A stretch of 64,000 bases of DNA, from contig NZ_FRBR01000004.1 in the NCBI RefSeq assembly GCF_900142665.1, positions 62,001 to 126,000 of the forward strand, written 5' to 3'. Below the pieces are notes generated by a model. The model did no database searches, was not told where the DNA came from, and saw only the letters and a program-made list of their open reading frames with translations. Below are positions 12,194-22,133 of this stretch, one piece after another. Every line of letters starts with the position of its first letter. Within the stretch, counting starts at the first letter, position 1. Both the position numbers and the translations under genes were made by a program. This DNA is from Roseovarius pacificus (GTDB taxonomy: Bacteria > Pseudomonadota > Alphaproteobacteria > Rhodobacterales > Rhodobacteraceae).

Positions 12194-12301
12194 TCGGAAT
12201 GGCATTTTCTGCGCTGCGGCGACAAAGTGCTTGAACTTTTCAGGCAAAAAATGGCATTTCGGCGCAAGTTTATTTCTGCATGACTCGGGAGGCGCTGCCA
12301 G

Positions 12302-13165
12302 ATGGACACCGCGACACGGCCTTATCGTTCGGTTCTTTATATTCCCGGTTCCAAGGACCGGGCGCTGGAGAAAGCGCGTTCGCTGCCTTGCGATGCCATT
12401 ATCTTTGATCTCGAGGATGCCGTTGCCCCCGAAGCCAAGCCGCAAGCGCGCGAAACGCTGGCCAACGCCCTGAAGGAAGGCGGGTATGGCAAGCGCTCCA
12501 GGATCGTGCGGATCAACGCGCTGACCACCGAATGGGGGCTGGAAGACGTGCGCGCGCTGCGCGATGCGGGGGCGGATGCGATCCTGCTGCCCAAGGTCAA
12601 CACGCCCTCGGACGTGGACAACCTGGCCGATATGCTGGGGCCGGACATGCCGATCTGGGTGATGATGGAAACGCCCGTCTGCGTGTTCAATGCGCGCGAG
12701 ATTGCTGCGCATGCGCAGGTGACGGGGCTGGTGGCCGGGACCAACGACCTGACCAAGGATCTGGGCTGCCGCACGCGGGCGGACCGCCTGCCGCTGATGA
12801 CCTCGTTGCAGATGATCGTCATGGCCGCCCGCGCGGCGCGTGGCGTTGTGGCGATCGACGGGGTTTACAACCGGTTCCGCGACGGTGACGGGCTGAAGGC
12901 GGAATGCGAACAGGGCCGCGATCTGGGCTTTGACGGCAAGACGCTGATCCATCCCGCGCAGGTCGAAGTGACCAACACCGCCTTTGCGCCGACGCAATCC
13001 GAGATCGACCTGGCCGGGCGCCAGATTGCCGCCTTCGAGGAAAGCAAGGCCTCGGGGCAGGGGGTGGCCGTGGTGGACGGGCAGATCGTCGAAAACCTGC
13101 ATGTGGTTGCGGCGCAGCGGATTCTGGCCAAAGCTGCGGCCATTGCAGAAATGGCAGCGGAGTAA
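12302..13165 (+). CDS. mcl2: HpcH/HpaI-CitE family, probable (3S)-malyl-CoA thioesterase
   Basis: A 287-residue CitE-like protein with the TIM-barrel motifs SVLYIPGSKDRALEKA, FDLEDAVAPE (metal and acyl-CoA binding), RINALTTEWG, LLPKVNTPSD and the GFDGKTLIHP block. Rhodobacter sphaeroides has two paralogues: a malyl-CoA lyase of about 318 residues and a malyl-CoA thioesterase (Mcl2) of about 285. Length and position next to mch and sdh match the second. Its role would be hydrolysis of malyl-CoA to malate at the end of the ethylmalonyl-CoA pathway. A GGGAGG ribosome site precedes the ATG. A citrate-lyase-beta-like or malyl-CoA lyase activity cannot be excluded. Confidence 0.85.
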   Translation: MDTATRPYRSVLYIPGSKDRALEKARSLPCDAIIFDLEDAVAPEAKPQARETLANALKEGGYGKRSRIVRINALTTEWGLEDVRALRDAGADAILLPKVNTPSDVDNLADMLGPDMPIWVMMETPVCVFNAREIAAHAQVTGLVAGTNDLTKDLGCRTRADRLPLMTSLQMIVMAARAARGVVAIDGVYNRFRDGDGLKAECEQGRDLGFDGKTLIHPAQVEVTNTAFAPTQSEIDLAGRQIAAFEESKASGQGVAVVDGQIVENLHVVAAQRILAKAAAIAEMAAE

Positions 13166-13171
13166 AGCGGT

Positions 13172-13717
13172 ATGACATATCTTATTCTGGGTCTGGTCCT
13201 TTGGACGGCAGGCCACGTATTCAAACGGATCGCCCCGGACATGCGCGCGGGGATGGGCCATGCCGGAAGGGGGCTGGCGGCGCTGATCATCCTGGCCGGT
13301 GTGGTGCTGATGGTGATCGGCTATCGTGCGGCGGACGGTGCCGTTCTTTGGGGGCGTCACCCGGCCACGGTGGGCATCAACAACCTGCTGATGCTGCTGT
13401 CAGTCTACATGTTCGCGGCGGCGGGGATGAAAACCGCCCTGGCGCGCAAGATGCGGCATCCGATGCTGGGCGGCGTCAAGGTGTGGGCGCTGGCGCACCT
13501 TCTGGTCAATGGCGATGTGCCGTCTTTCGTGCTGTTCGGCGGGCTGCTGGCCTGGGCCGTGGTCGAGATGATCGTGATCAACCGCGCGCACCCCGACTGG
13601 ACCCCGCCCGCCCCTGCGCCCCGGCGCAAGGAGGTGATCGCGGTTGTCGCCTCGGTCGTGTTGTACGGGGTGATTGCCGCATTGCACTACCATTTCGGCT
13701 ATCCTGTGTTCGGGTGA
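13172..13717 (+). CDS. NnrU family membrane protein
   Basis: A 181-residue membrane protein with five to six predicted helices and the NnrU pattern LWTAGHVFKRIAP, AHLLVNGDVPSFVLFGG and HYHFGYPVFG. NnrU was first linked to nitric oxide reduction in Rhodobacter, but the family is widespread and its biochemical role is unclear; some members are related to the carotenoid isomerase helper Z-ISO. It starts six bases after the mcl2 stop, so it is in the same transcript as mcl2 and mch. Confidence 0.85.
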   Translation: MTYLILGLVLWTAGHVFKRIAPDMRAGMGHAGRGLAALIILAGVVLMVIGYRAADGAVLWGRHPATVGINNLLMLLSVYMFAAAGMKTALARKMRHPMLGGVKVWALAHLLVNGDVPSFVLFGGLLAWAVVEMIVINRAHPDWTPPAPAPRRKEVIAVVASVVLYGVIAALHYHFGYPVFG

Positions 13718-13723
13718 TCAGAG

Positions 13724-13927
13724 ATGCAGCTTTATCGATTCCTGTCGGCCGACGACACGTCGGAATTCTGCCACAAGGTCACGGCGGCCCTGAACAAGGG
13801 GTGGGCGCTGCATGGCGGCCCGACCTATGCCTTTGACCATGCCAATGGCGTGATGCGCTGCGGTCAGGCCGTGGTGAAAGAGGTGGACGGCACCTATACC
13901 CCCGATCTCAAGCTGGGAGAGCAATGA
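13724..13927 (+). CDS. DUF1737 domain protein
   Basis: A 67-residue soluble protein covering one DUF1737 domain: MQLYRFLSADDTSEFC at the start, the GWALHGGPTYAFD core and MRCGQAVVKE near the end. No function is established for the domain. It overlaps the start of mch by four bases (ATGA), so the two are translationally coupled, which fits an accessory role or simple hitch-hiking in the operon. Confidence 0.82.
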   Translation: MQLYRFLSADDTSEFCHKVTAALNKGWALHGGPTYAFDHANGVMRCGQAVVKEVDGTYTPDLKLGEQ

Positions 13928-14961
13928 TCATGGCCAAGACGAATCCGGGCCGGTTTTTCGAAGATTATTCGGTTGGCGATGTCATTCGGCACGCGGTGCC
14001 GCGCACCGTGTCGGGCGGCGAGCGTGCTCTCTATCATGCGCTCTACCCGGCGCGGCATGCGCTGTATTCGTCGGACGAGTTCGCACGCGGTTGCGGCCTT
14101 CCGTCCAGCCCGCTGGACGATCTGGCGGCGTTTCATGTGGTGTTCGGCAAGACCGTGCCGGATGTGTCGCTGAACGCGCTGGCCAATCTGGGCTATGCCG
14201 AGGGCCGCTGGCTGACGCCGGTCTATCCGGGCGACACGCTGCGCTCGACCAGCGAGGTGATCGGGCTCAAGCAGAATTCCAACGGGAAATCCGGCGTCGT
14301 CTGGGTGCGCACCAAAGGCGAAAACCAGCGCGGCGAAACCGTGATGGAGTACGTGCGTTGGGTCATGGTGCGCAAGCGCGATCCCGAGGCTGCGGCCCCC
14401 GAAACCCGCATGCCCGATCTCAAGCCCGCGCTGGATGCGGGCGATCTGGTGATCCCCGAGGGGCTGGATTTCACCGATTACGATTTCACCCTGGCCGGAG
14501 AGCCGCATCGCTGGGGCGATTACGAGGTGGGCGAGGTGATCGACCATGTCGATGGCGTGACCGTCGAAGAGGCCGAACACATGATGGCCACGCGCCTGTG
14601 GCAGAACACGGCCAAGGTGCATTTCGACGCCACCCTGCGCGAGGACGGCAACCGCCTGATCTATGGCGGGCATGTCATTTCCATGGCCCGCACGCTGAGC
14701 TTCAACGGGCTGGCGAATGCGCAGATGATCGTCGGGCTGAATGCGGGGGCCCATGCCAACCCGTGCTACAGCGGCGATACGATCAAGGCGTGGTCCGCGG
14801 TTCTGGACAAGGCGGAAACTCCGGCGCCGGGTGTGGGGGCGCTGCGCCTGCGGCTGGTGGCCACCAAGGGCGGTGAGCCGTTCACGCTCAGGGGTGAGGA
14901 CGGGAAATACCTGCCGCATGTTCTGCTGGATCTGGATTATTGGGCGCTGATTCCGCTTTGA
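13924..14961 (+). CDS. mch: Mesaconyl-CoA hydratase (tandem MaoC hot-dog protein)
   Basis: A 345-residue protein with two MaoC-like hot-dog domains, roughly residues 10-160 and 190-335. The N-terminus (NPGRFFEDYSVGDVI, SGGERALYHALYPARHAL) is typical of mesaconyl-CoA hydratase, which interconverts mesaconyl-CoA and beta-methylmalyl-CoA in the ethylmalonyl-CoA pathway. Linkage to mcl2 and sdh supports this. The first ATG overlaps the DUF1737 stop; a second ATG two codons later is also possible with the same GGGAGAG site. The pathway lets the cell assimilate acetyl-CoA without isocitrate lyase. Confidence 0.92.
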   Translation: MIMAKTNPGRFFEDYSVGDVIRHAVPRTVSGGERALYHALYPARHALYSSDEFARGCGLPSSPLDDLAAFHVVFGKTVPDVSLNALANLGYAEGRWLTPVYPGDTLRSTSEVIGLKQNSNGKSGVVWVRTKGENQRGETVMEYVRWVMVRKRDPEAAAPETRMPDLKPALDAGDLVIPEGLDFTDYDFTLAGEPHRWGDYEVGEVIDHVDGVTVEEAEHMMATRLWQNTAKVHFDATLREDGNRLIYGGHVISMARTLSFNGLANAQMIVGLNAGAHANPCYSGDTIKAWSAVLDKAETPAPGVGALRLRLVATKGGEPFTLRGEDGKYLPHVLLDLDYWALIPL

Positions 14962-15075
14962 CCGCGAATATCCGGGCGTGGTTGACTGTCAGGGGCGATC
15001 CTGTCACTACACATATTGTTTTCAGAATGTGAGTGACTAGGTTCGCGCCACTGTCGTCGCTGTCGGAGCATCAGA

Positions 15076-16059
15076 ATGTCCAATATCCGGTCCGCCCTGC
15101 GGGCACTCGTCATGGCCCTGTTCGTGGCCGGGCCCGCCTTTGCCGCTGAAATCACGGTAGAGCCTGTCACGGTGACGGATTGGAAGGCCGTCTATGGCCG
15201 TATCGAGACGCGGGATCGCGTTCCGGCGCGGGCGCGGTTGGGCGGGACGCTGACCATACTGACCGTGGCGGAAGGCGACCGCGTGGACAGCGGTGCGCAA
15301 CTGGCCCGCGTGGTGGATGAAAAGCTGGATTTCCAGCTTCGCGCGGTCGATGCCCGTTTGCAGGCGGCTGAATCGCGGCTGGAAAATGCCCGGACGGAAC
15401 TGACACGCGGTGAGGAGCTGTTGCAGCGGGGCGTGACCACGGCGCAGCGGCTGGATGCCCTGCGCACGGAGGTCAGCGTGATCACCAACGAGATCGCCGC
15501 CGCCCGCGCCGAGCGTCATGTCATCGAACAGCAGGTCGCCGAGGGCGATGTCTTTGCCCCCCTCGGTGGTGTCGTGCTGGATGTGCCGGTGACCGAAGGC
15601 GCTGTCGTGACGCCGGGGCAGACCATCGCCACGATGGGCGGTGGCGGTGTGTTCCTGCGCCTGGCCGTGCCCGAGCGCCATGCCGGTGCGATGGAGGAAG
15701 GCGACGACATTCAGATCGAAGGGCCGGACGGGGCGCGCACCGGGACGCTGGCCAAGGTGTATCCGTTGATCGAAAACGGCCGCGTCATCGCCGATGTCGA
15801 GGTCGGGGGGCTGAGCGAACGCTATGTCGATGCCCGCGTTCTGGTGCGCCTGCCGGTGGGCGAGCATCAGGCCATCCTGATTCCGCGCGATGCGGTGATC
15901 ACGCGCTCGGGGCTGGATTTCGTGCGCGTGACCGAAGGCGGCGAGGCCATCCTGCGCAGCGTCGTCGTCGGCCCGGCCCATGATCGCGACGGAACGGCGA
16001 TGGTTCACATCCTGACGGGATTGCAGCCCGGCGATGTGGTGGTGAGCGGCGATGAGTGA
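15076..16059 (+). CDS. RND efflux periplasmic adaptor (membrane fusion protein)
   Basis: A 327-residue HlyD/AcrA-type adaptor. It has a signal peptide to about residue 23 (cleavage after PAFA), a lipoyl-like beta hairpin split around a coiled coil (about residues 90-155), and a beta-barrel domain. It is shorter than typical AcrA proteins and lacks a lipobox, so it is probably soluble or held by the complex. Its stop overlaps the start of the RND permease gene by eight bases. The substrate is unknown. Confidence 0.9.
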   Translation: MSNIRSALRALVMALFVAGPAFAAEITVEPVTVTDWKAVYGRIETRDRVPARARLGGTLTILTVAEGDRVDSGAQLARVVDEKLDFQLRAVDARLQAAESRLENARTELTRGEELLQRGVTTAQRLDALRTEVSVITNEIAAARAERHVIEQQVAEGDVFAPLGGVVLDVPVTEGAVVTPGQTIATMGGGGVFLRLAVPERHAGAMEEGDDIQIEGPDGARTGTLAKVYPLIENGRVIADVEVGGLSERYVDARVLVRLPVGEHQAILIPRDAVITRSGLDFVRVTEGGEAILRSVVVGPAHDRDGTAMVHILTGLQPGDVVVSGDE

Positions 16060-19000
16060 TCAGGAGAACAGCGATCGCGCCCTCGGACTGGCGGGGCAGC
16101 TGACGCGGGGCTTCATCACCTCGCCCCTGACGCCGCTGATCATTCTGGCGGCGCTGGCCGTGGGGCTGATCGCACTGATCAGCCTGCCGCGCGAGGAAGA
16201 GCCGCAGATTTCCGTTCCACTGGTGGATATCCATATCCAGGCTTCGGGCCTGACCGCCGAGGATGCGGTGCAACTGGTGAGCGAGCCGATGGAAAGCATC
16301 GTGCAGGCCATCGACGACGTGGAGCATGTCTATTCGCAGACTTACGACGATGCCGCGATGGTAACCGCCCGGTTCAAGGTGGGCACCCCGGCGGATGCGG
16401 CGATCCTGCGGGTGCATGAAAAGGTGCGCGCCAATCTGGATCGTATCCCGGTGGGCATTCCCGAACCGCTGATCGTGGGGCGGGGCATCAACGATGTGGC
16501 CATCGTGACGCTGACCTTGTCGGGCAAGCCGGGGCACGAGGTGTCGTCCTACGATCTGACGCGGATCGCCCGGACCTTGCGGAGCGAGCTGACCAAGATC
16601 GGGGATGTCGGCCTGACCTATCTGACCGGAGAGGCGCAGGAAGCGATCCGCGTGGCCCCGGACCCCGAGAAGCTGGCGCTCTATGGCGTGACGCTGCAAC
16701 AACTGGCGGGCAAGGTGCAAAGCGCGAACCGGGCCTTCAGCACCGGCAAGCTGCGCGATGGCGGGCAGCAGATCGACCTGATCGCAGGCGAAACCCTGAC
16801 CGATCCCGCCGAGATCGCCAGCCTGCTGGTGACAACGCGCGACGGGCGGCCCGTATATGTGGGTGACGTGGCCCAGATCGAATTCGTGCCCGACATGTCG
16901 GAACAATACGCGGCCAATATCACCCGCACCGAAGGCGGCGAGTTGCATCGCGCGCCCGCGGTCACGCTGGCGCTGGCCAAGCGCGCCGGGGCCAATGCGG
17001 TGATCGTGGCCGAGGAAATCCTGCATAAGGTTCACATGCTGGAGGGCGATCTGATCCCCGAAAGCGTGGCCCTGTCGGTGACGCGCGATTACGGCGAAAC
17101 GGCCAATGAAAAGGCCAATGAACTGCTGTTCCATCTCGGGCTGGCCACGGTGTCGATCATCGCGCTGGTCTGGCTGTCGATTGGCTGGCGTGAAAGCATC
17201 GTGGTGGCGGTCGTCATTCCGATGACCATCCTTCTGACGCTGTTTGCGGCGTGGATCATGGGCTATACGCTGAACCGCGTGTCGCTGTTCGCGTTGATCT
17301 TTTCCATCGGCATCCTGGTGGATGACGCGATTGTGGTGATCGAGAACATCTCGCGACACTGGCAACTGGATCGGGGCAAAAGCCGGATCAGGGCGGCGAT
17401 CGACGCCGTGGCCGAAGTGGGCAATCCCACCATCGTGGCCACGCTGACCGTGGTGGCGGCCCTGTTGCCGATGCTGTTCGTGTCGGGCCTGATGGGCCCC
17501 TACATGAGCCCGATCCCGGCCAATGCCTCGGCGGCGATGATCTTTTCGTTTTTCGTGGCGGTGATGGTGACGCCGTGGCTGATGATCAAGGTGGCGGGCA
17601 AGGGCCCGCTCCACCACGAAGAGGGCGAGGGCGCCTTGGGCCGTATTTACCGCAAGGTGGCCACGCCCATTCTGGCCACCAAGGGGCGCAGCGGGTTGTT
17701 CCTGTTGCTGACGGTGGTGATCTCGTTCGGCTCGCTCGGGTTGCTTTATACCAAGGACGTGACGGTGAAGCTGTTGCCCTTCGACAACAAGTCGGAATTG
17801 TCGGTGATGGTCGATCTGCCCGAGGGGGCTTCGGTCGAGGCGACGGATGCGGTGGTGCAACAGGTGGCGCGCACGGTGATGGACCTGCCCGAGGTCGTGG
17901 CCGCGCAGACCCATTCCGGCACGGCGGCCCCGTTCAATTTCAACGGGCTGGTGCGGCACTATTACTTGCGGGCGATGCCCGAGCAGGGCGATGTGCAGGT
18001 GAACCTGTTGCCCAAGGGCGAGCGGGAACGCACCAGTCACGAGATTGCGCTGGATCTGCGCGAGCGGGTGGCGGCGTTGGACCTGCCGGAGGGCACGGTC
18101 GTGAAAACCGTCGAACCGCCGCCCGGCCCGCCGGTGCTGGCGACCCTTCTGGCCGAGGTGTATGGCCCCGATGCCGAAACCCGGCGCGAAGTGGCGCGCA
18201 AACTGCGCGCAGCCTTCGAGGATGTGCCCTATGTGGTGGATGTGGATGACAGTTTCGGCGTGCAGCCCCGGCGGTTGCGGGCGACGATTTCCACCGACGA
18301 TCTGGAGTTCTTCGGCGTGCAGGAGGCCGATGTCTTCGACACGCTGGCGATTCTCAACGGTCAGACGACGGTGGGATATTCGCATCGCGGCGAAGGGCGT
18401 GACCCGATCCCGATCACCGTGGCGCGCGCCAAGGGCGACCGGGTGATGGATCAGCGGATGCTGTCCACCCCGATCCCGGCCAACGTGTTGCCGGGGGCGC
18501 GGGGTGTGGTCGAACTGGGCGATGTGGTGCAACTGCGCGAGGAGCAGGCCTCGTTCCCGGTATTCCGGCGCAACGGGCGCGAGATTGAGATGGTCACGGC
18601 CGAACTGGCCGGAGATTTCGAGGCCCCGCTTTACGGCATGCTGGCCGTGGCCGAACGGATCGACGACATGGACTGGCCCGAGGGGCAGAAACCGCAGATC
18701 GCGCTGAACGGGCAGCCTTCCGATGAAAGCGGTGTGACCCTGTTGTGGGATGGCGAGTGGGAGGTCACCTGGGTGACGTTCCGCGACATGGGCGCGGCGT
18801 TCGGTGTGGCATTGCTGGGGATTTATATTCTGGTGGTGGCGCAGTTCGGATCGTTCCGCGTGCCGCTGGTGATCCTGACGCCGGTGCCGCTGACCTTTAT
18901 CGGGATCATGCTGGGCCACTGGCTGTGGGGCGCGCCGTTTTCGGCCCCGTCGATGATCGGATTCATCGCGCTTGCCGGGATCATCGTGCGCAATTCGATC

Positions 19001-19249
19001 CTGCTGGTGGATTTCATCCGCCACACCGACCCGGCGGGCAAAAGCGATCTGGACATTCTGATCGAAGCCGGTGCGATCCGGTTCCGCCCGATCCTGCTGA
19101 CCGCTCTGGCGGCGATGATCGGGGCGGCGGTGATCTTGGCCGATCCGATCTTTCAGGGGCTGGCATTGTCGCTGTTCTTCGGTCTGATTTCCTCGACCCT
19201 GCTGACGGTGCTGGTGATTCCGGCGATCTACCGGGTGTTCAAGACCTGA
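16052..19249 (+). CDS. RND efflux permease (AcrB/MexB superfamily)
   Basis: A 1065-residue inner-membrane transporter with the twelve-helix RND layout and two large periplasmic loops. The proton-relay aspartates are visible as Asp424 and Asp425 in GILVDDAIVVIEN, and FIALAGIIVRNSILLVDFI marks the matching part of the second half. It is coupled by overlap to the adaptor gene; no outer-membrane TolC-like gene is next to it, so it probably uses one encoded elsewhere. It follows the mch gene on the same strand after a 114-bp gap. The substrate cannot be predicted. Confidence 0.93.
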   Translation: MSDQENSDRALGLAGQLTRGFITSPLTPLIILAALAVGLIALISLPREEEPQISVPLVDIHIQASGLTAEDAVQLVSEPMESIVQAIDDVEHVYSQTYDDAAMVTARFKVGTPADAAILRVHEKVRANLDRIPVGIPEPLIVGRGINDVAIVTLTLSGKPGHEVSSYDLTRIARTLRSELTKIGDVGLTYLTGEAQEAIRVAPDPEKLALYGVTLQQLAGKVQSANRAFSTGKLRDGGQQIDLIAGETLTDPAEIASLLVTTRDGRPVYVGDVAQIEFVPDMSEQYAANITRTEGGELHRAPAVTLALAKRAGANAVIVAEEILHKVHMLEGDLIPESVALSVTRDYGETANEKANELLFHLGLATVSIIALVWLSIGWRESIVVAVVIPMTILLTLFAAWIMGYTLNRVSLFALIFSIGILVDDAIVVIENISRHWQLDRGKSRIRAAIDAVAEVGNPTIVATLTVVAALLPMLFVSGLMGPYMSPIPANASAAMIFSFFVAVMVTPWLMIKVAGKGPLHHEEGEGALGRIYRKVATPILATKGRSGLFLLLTVVISFGSLGLLYTKDVTVKLLPFDNKSELSVMVDLPEGASVEATDAVVQQVARTVMDLPEVVAAQTHSGTAAPFNFNGLVRHYYLRAMPEQGDVQVNLLPKGERERTSHEIALDLRERVAALDLPEGTVVKTVEPPPGPPVLATLLAEVYGPDAETRREVARKLRAAFEDVPYVVDVDDSFGVQPRRLRATISTDDLEFFGVQEADVFDTLAILNGQTTVGYSHRGEGRDPIPITVARAKGDRVMDQRMLSTPIPANVLPGARGVVELGDVVQLREEQASFPVFRRNGREIEMVTAELAGDFEAPLYGMLAVAERIDDMDWPEGQKPQIALNGQPSDESGVTLLWDGEWEVTWVTFRDMGAAFGVALLGIYILVVAQFGSFRVPLVILTPVPLTFIGIMLGHWLWGAPFSAPSMIGFIALAGIIVRNSILLVDFIRHTDPAGKSDLDILIEAGAIRFRPILLTALAAMIGAAVILADPIFQGLALSLFFGLISSTLLTVLVIPAIYRVFKT

Positions 19250-19256
19250 AGGCCGA

Positions 19257-19401
19257 TTTGTGATCACGAATTGCCGAGCGGGTTTCGCGTAGCGCATGGG
19301 AGTAAAAAGACTCAGCAGGCCGGGGGATTGTCGAAATGCGGGCGATTGAAACGGAAAATTGCCGATATTTGTGATCACGTAAATTCTGGCGTGATCACAA
19401 A
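19257..19401. promoter_or_regulatory. GTGATCAC operators in the sdhC upstream region
   Basis: The 291-bp gap between the efflux gene and sdhC contains three copies of GTGATCAC: one single (19260-19267) and a pair (19371-19378 and 19391-19398). The pair forms a perfect inverted repeat with 12-base arms, TTTGTGATCACG and its complement, around a 10-base spacer (19368-19401). The pair lies about 140 bases before the sdhC ATG. The match to the unit before sucC suggests common control of sdh and suc. I see nothing else clear in this gap. Confidence 0.72.
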
Positions 19402-19540
19402 TGCCCGTTCTGCGACGAATTGCTTGCAGATTCCGGCGATTGGGGCTGTGCAAACCCCGTTCAGGCGCTAAAAGAGGTTCCGTAAACGGGCGCGCCCGCG
19501 TCGAGGGCTGCGCACCAAGACGAAAACGAAGGGACCGACC

Positions 19541-19924
19541 ATGGCCGACGTGAACCAGGGCGAACGCCCCCTGTCACCGCATCTGCAAGTCTACCGCCCC
19601 CAGCTGACCTCGATCACCTCGATCCTGACACGGATCACCGGCAACGCGTTGATCGTTGCCGCGCTTCTGGTCGTCTGGTGGCTGCTGGCCGCCGCGACGG
19701 GGCCGGAGTATTTCGCTACGGCCAATGCCGTCGTTACATCGTGGTTCGGCGATCTGGTCTTTACCCTGTCGCTGTGGGCGGTTTGGTATCACTACCTGGC
19801 CGGTCTGCGGCATCTGTATTTCGATGCGGGGAAGGGGCTTGAGATCGAAGCCGCCGAAAAGCTGGGCATCGCCTGCATCGCCGGATCGGTCATCCTGACC
19901 GTCATCACGCTGATCATCATCTGA
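19541..19924 (+). CDS. sdhC: Succinate dehydrogenase cytochrome b556 subunit
   Basis: A 127-residue membrane anchor with three helices. Conserved residues are the N-terminal RPLSPHLQVYRP motif, which marks SdhC, and the H-x3-G-x-R-H pattern with His84 and His91 near the second helix that contributes to haem b and quinone binding. It opens the operon sdhC-sdhD-sdhA-lipoprotein-sdhB. The complex oxidises succinate and reduces ubiquinone in the inner membrane. Confidence 0.96.
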   Translation: MADVNQGERPLSPHLQVYRPQLTSITSILTRITGNALIVAALLVVWWLLAAATGPEYFATANAVVTSWFGDLVFTLSLWAVWYHYLAGLRHLYFDAGKGLEIEAAEKLGIACIAGSVILTVITLIII

Positions 19925-19937
19925 GGGGAGGCCAGCC

Positions 19938-20309
19938 ATGCGTTATCTGACCGCACGCAAGCGAGCCGAAGGACTGGGCGCCGCCCATACCGGCACCGAG
20001 CATCACTGGTACATGACCGTCAGCGCCGTGGGCCTGGCGCTGATCGTGCCGATTTTCCTGTTCGTCTTTGGCCACACCCTGGGCGGGACGCACGAAGAGG
20101 TCACGCAGGCCTTTTCGCATCCCGCCATGGCCATCCTGACCATGCTGGTCCTGTTCGTGGGCCTGCAGCATTTCCGCAAGGGCGCGCAGATCATGATCGA
20201 GGATTATTCGCGCGGGATCACCCGCAAGATCCTGATCATCTCGGCCACGGTGCTGAGCTACGGGATGATGGCCACGGGCCTGTTCGCCGTTCTCAAGATC
20301 GCCCTTTAA
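19938..20309 (+). CDS. sdhD: Succinate dehydrogenase hydrophobic membrane anchor
   Basis: A 123-residue protein with three hydrophobic helices and the family start MRYLTARKRAEGLG. The HFRKGAQIMIEDYSRG segment after helix two carries the conserved His and Asp-Tyr positions of SdhD. It lies 13 bases after sdhC with GGGAGG as ribosome site. With SdhC it forms the haem b and quinone-binding anchor of complex II. Confidence 0.94.
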   Translation: MRYLTARKRAEGLGAAHTGTEHHWYMTVSAVGLALIVPIFLFVFGHTLGGTHEEVTQAFSHPAMAILTMLVLFVGLQHFRKGAQIMIEDYSRGITRKILIISATVLSYGMMATGLFAVLKIAL

Positions 20310-20327
20310 CCCCGGAGTTTTCAGGCA

Positions 20328-22133
20328 ATGGCTGCTTACGAATACGAAACACATGATTATGACGTGGTTGTCGTGGGGGCGGGGGGCGCCGGGCTGCGCG
20401 CCACGCTCGGCATGGCCGAGCAGGGCCTGCGCACGGCCTGCGTGACCAAGGTCTTCCCGACGCGTTCGCATACCGTGGCGGCGCAGGGCGGCATCGCCGC
20501 GTCGCTGTCGAACATGGGGCCCGATCACTGGCAGTGGCACATGTACGACACCGTCAAGGGCAGTGACTGGCTGGGCGATACCGACGCCATGGAATATCTG
20601 GCGCGCGAGGCCCCCAAGGCCGTGTATGAACTGGAACATTACGGCGTTCCCTTCAGCCGCACCGAAGAGGGCAAGATCTATCAGCGCCCCTTTGGCGGCC
20701 ATACCACCGAATTCGGCGAAGGCCCCCCGGTGCAGCGGACCTGTGCCGCCGCCGACCGGACCGGCCACGCGATCCTGCACACGCTCTATGGCCAGAGCCT
20801 GAAGAACAACGCGGAATTCTACATCGAGTATTTCGCCATCGACCTGATCATGAGCGATGACGGCGCCTGTACCGGCGTTGTCTGCTGGAAGCTGGACGAT
20901 GGCACGATGCACGTGTTCAACGCCAAGATGGTCGTATTGGCCACCGGCGGCTATGGCCGGGCCTATTTCAGCGCGACCAGCGCCCATACCTGCACCGGCG
21001 ACGGGGGCGGTATGGTGGCCCGTGCGGGCCTGCCCCTGCAGGACATGGAATTCGTGCAGTTCCACCCGACCGGCATCTATGGCTCGGGCTGCCTGATCAC
21101 CGAAGGCGCACGCGGCGAGGGCGGTTACCTGACCAACAGCGAAGGCGAGCGGTTCATGGAGCGCTATGCGCCCAACTACAAGGACCTTGCGCCGCGCGAT
21201 TATGTCAGCCGCTCGATGACCATGGAAATCCGCGAGGGCCGGGGCGTGGGGGCGAATGGCGACCACATTCACCTGAACCTGTCGCACCTGCCGCCCGAGG
21301 CGCTGCAACTGCGCCTGCCCGGCATTTCGGAATCGGCCCGCATCTTTGCCGGTGTGGACGTGACCAAGGAACCGATCCCGGTGCTGCCGACGGTGCATTA
21401 CAACATGGGCGGTATCCCGACGAACTACTGGGGCGAGGTTCTGAACCCCACCAAGGACGATCCGCATGCCGTCGTGCCCGGCCTGATGGCCGTGGGCGAG
21501 GCCGGTTGCGCCAGCGTTCACGGGGCGAACCGCCTCGGGTCGAACTCGCTGATCGACCTTGTGGTGTTCGGCCGTGCCGCCGCCATTCGCGCAGGCAAGG
21601 TTGTCGACTCCGAAAGTGCGGTTCCGGCAACGAACACCGCGCAGGTCGACAAGGCGTTCGACCGCTTCGACACCCTGCGCAATGCCGATGGTGCGATTGC
21701 AACCGCCGACCTGCGTCTGGAAATGCAGAAGACCATGCAGGAAGACGCCGCCGTGTTCCGGACCTCGGAAACGCTGGCCGAAGGCGTCAGGAAGATGGAA
21801 GCCATCGCCGGCAAGATGGGCGACCTGAAGGTCAGCGACCGCAGCCTCGTGTGGAACTCGGACCTGATGGAAACGCTGGAACTGACCAACCTGATGCCCA
21901 ATGCGCTGGCCACCATCAACGGGGCCGAGGCGCGCAAGGAATCCCGCGGCGCCCACGCGCACGAGGATTTTTCCAAGCGCGATGACAAGAACTGGCGCGT
22001 TCACACCATCGCGCGGGTTGGCGACACGACCGTCGATCTGAGTTATCGCCCGATCATCGAAGACCCGCTGACCCCCGAATCCGAGGGCGGTATCAGCATC
22101 AAGACCATCGCCCCCAAGGAACGGACGTTCTGA
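20328..22133 (+). CDS. sdhA: Succinate dehydrogenase flavoprotein subunit
   Basis: A 601-residue flavoprotein. The dinucleotide-binding GAGGAG is at residues 17-22. The covalent-FAD histidine is His48 in [10 protein letters not shown]. The active-site segment [11 protein letters not shown] and the C-terminal [11 protein letters not shown] are intact. It oxidises succinate to fumarate on the cytoplasmic face. Its stop overlaps the start of the following small lipoprotein gene (TGATG), so the two are coupled. Confidence 0.97.
   Translation: MAAYEYETHDYDVVVVGAGGAGLRATLGMAEQGLRTACVTKVFPTRSHTVAAQGGIAASLSNMGPDHWQWHMYDTVKGSDWLGDTDAMEYLAREAPKAVYELEHYGVPFSRTEEGKIYQRPFGGHTTEFGEGPPVQRTCAAADRTGHAILHTLYGQSLKNNAEFYIEYFAIDLIMSDDGACTGVVCWKLDDGTMHVFNAKMVVLATGGYGRAYFSATSAHTCTGDGGGMVARAGLPLQDMEFVQFHPTGIYGSGCLITEGARGEGGYLTNSEGERFMERYAPNYKDLAPRDYVSRSMTMEIREGRGVGANGDHIHLNLSHLPPEALQLRLPGISESARIFAGVDVTKEPIPVLPTVHYNMGGIPTNYWGEVLNPTKDDPHAVVPGLMAVGEAGCASVHGANRLGSNSLIDLVVFGRAAAIRAGKVVDSESAVPATNTAQVDKAFDRFDTLRNADGAIATADLRLEMQKTMQEDAAVFRTSETLAEGVRKMEAIAGKMGDLKVSDRSLVWNSDLMETLELTNLMPNALATINGAEARKESRGAHAHEDFSKRDDKNWRVHTIARVGDTTVDLSYRPIIEDPLTPESEGGISIKTIAPKERTF

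Noticed and set aside
15478-15902. Further GTGATCAC copies inside the efflux adaptor gene
   Set aside because: They lie in coding sequence, are not paired at 20-21 bp and lack the TTT/AAA flanks, so they are probably chance matches.
15899-19453. An 1184-codon minus-strand open frame opposite the RND permease
   Set aside because: The translation is dominated by Arg, His, Gln and Gly with no recognisable fold, while the plus strand encodes a full RND transporter with intact motifs.
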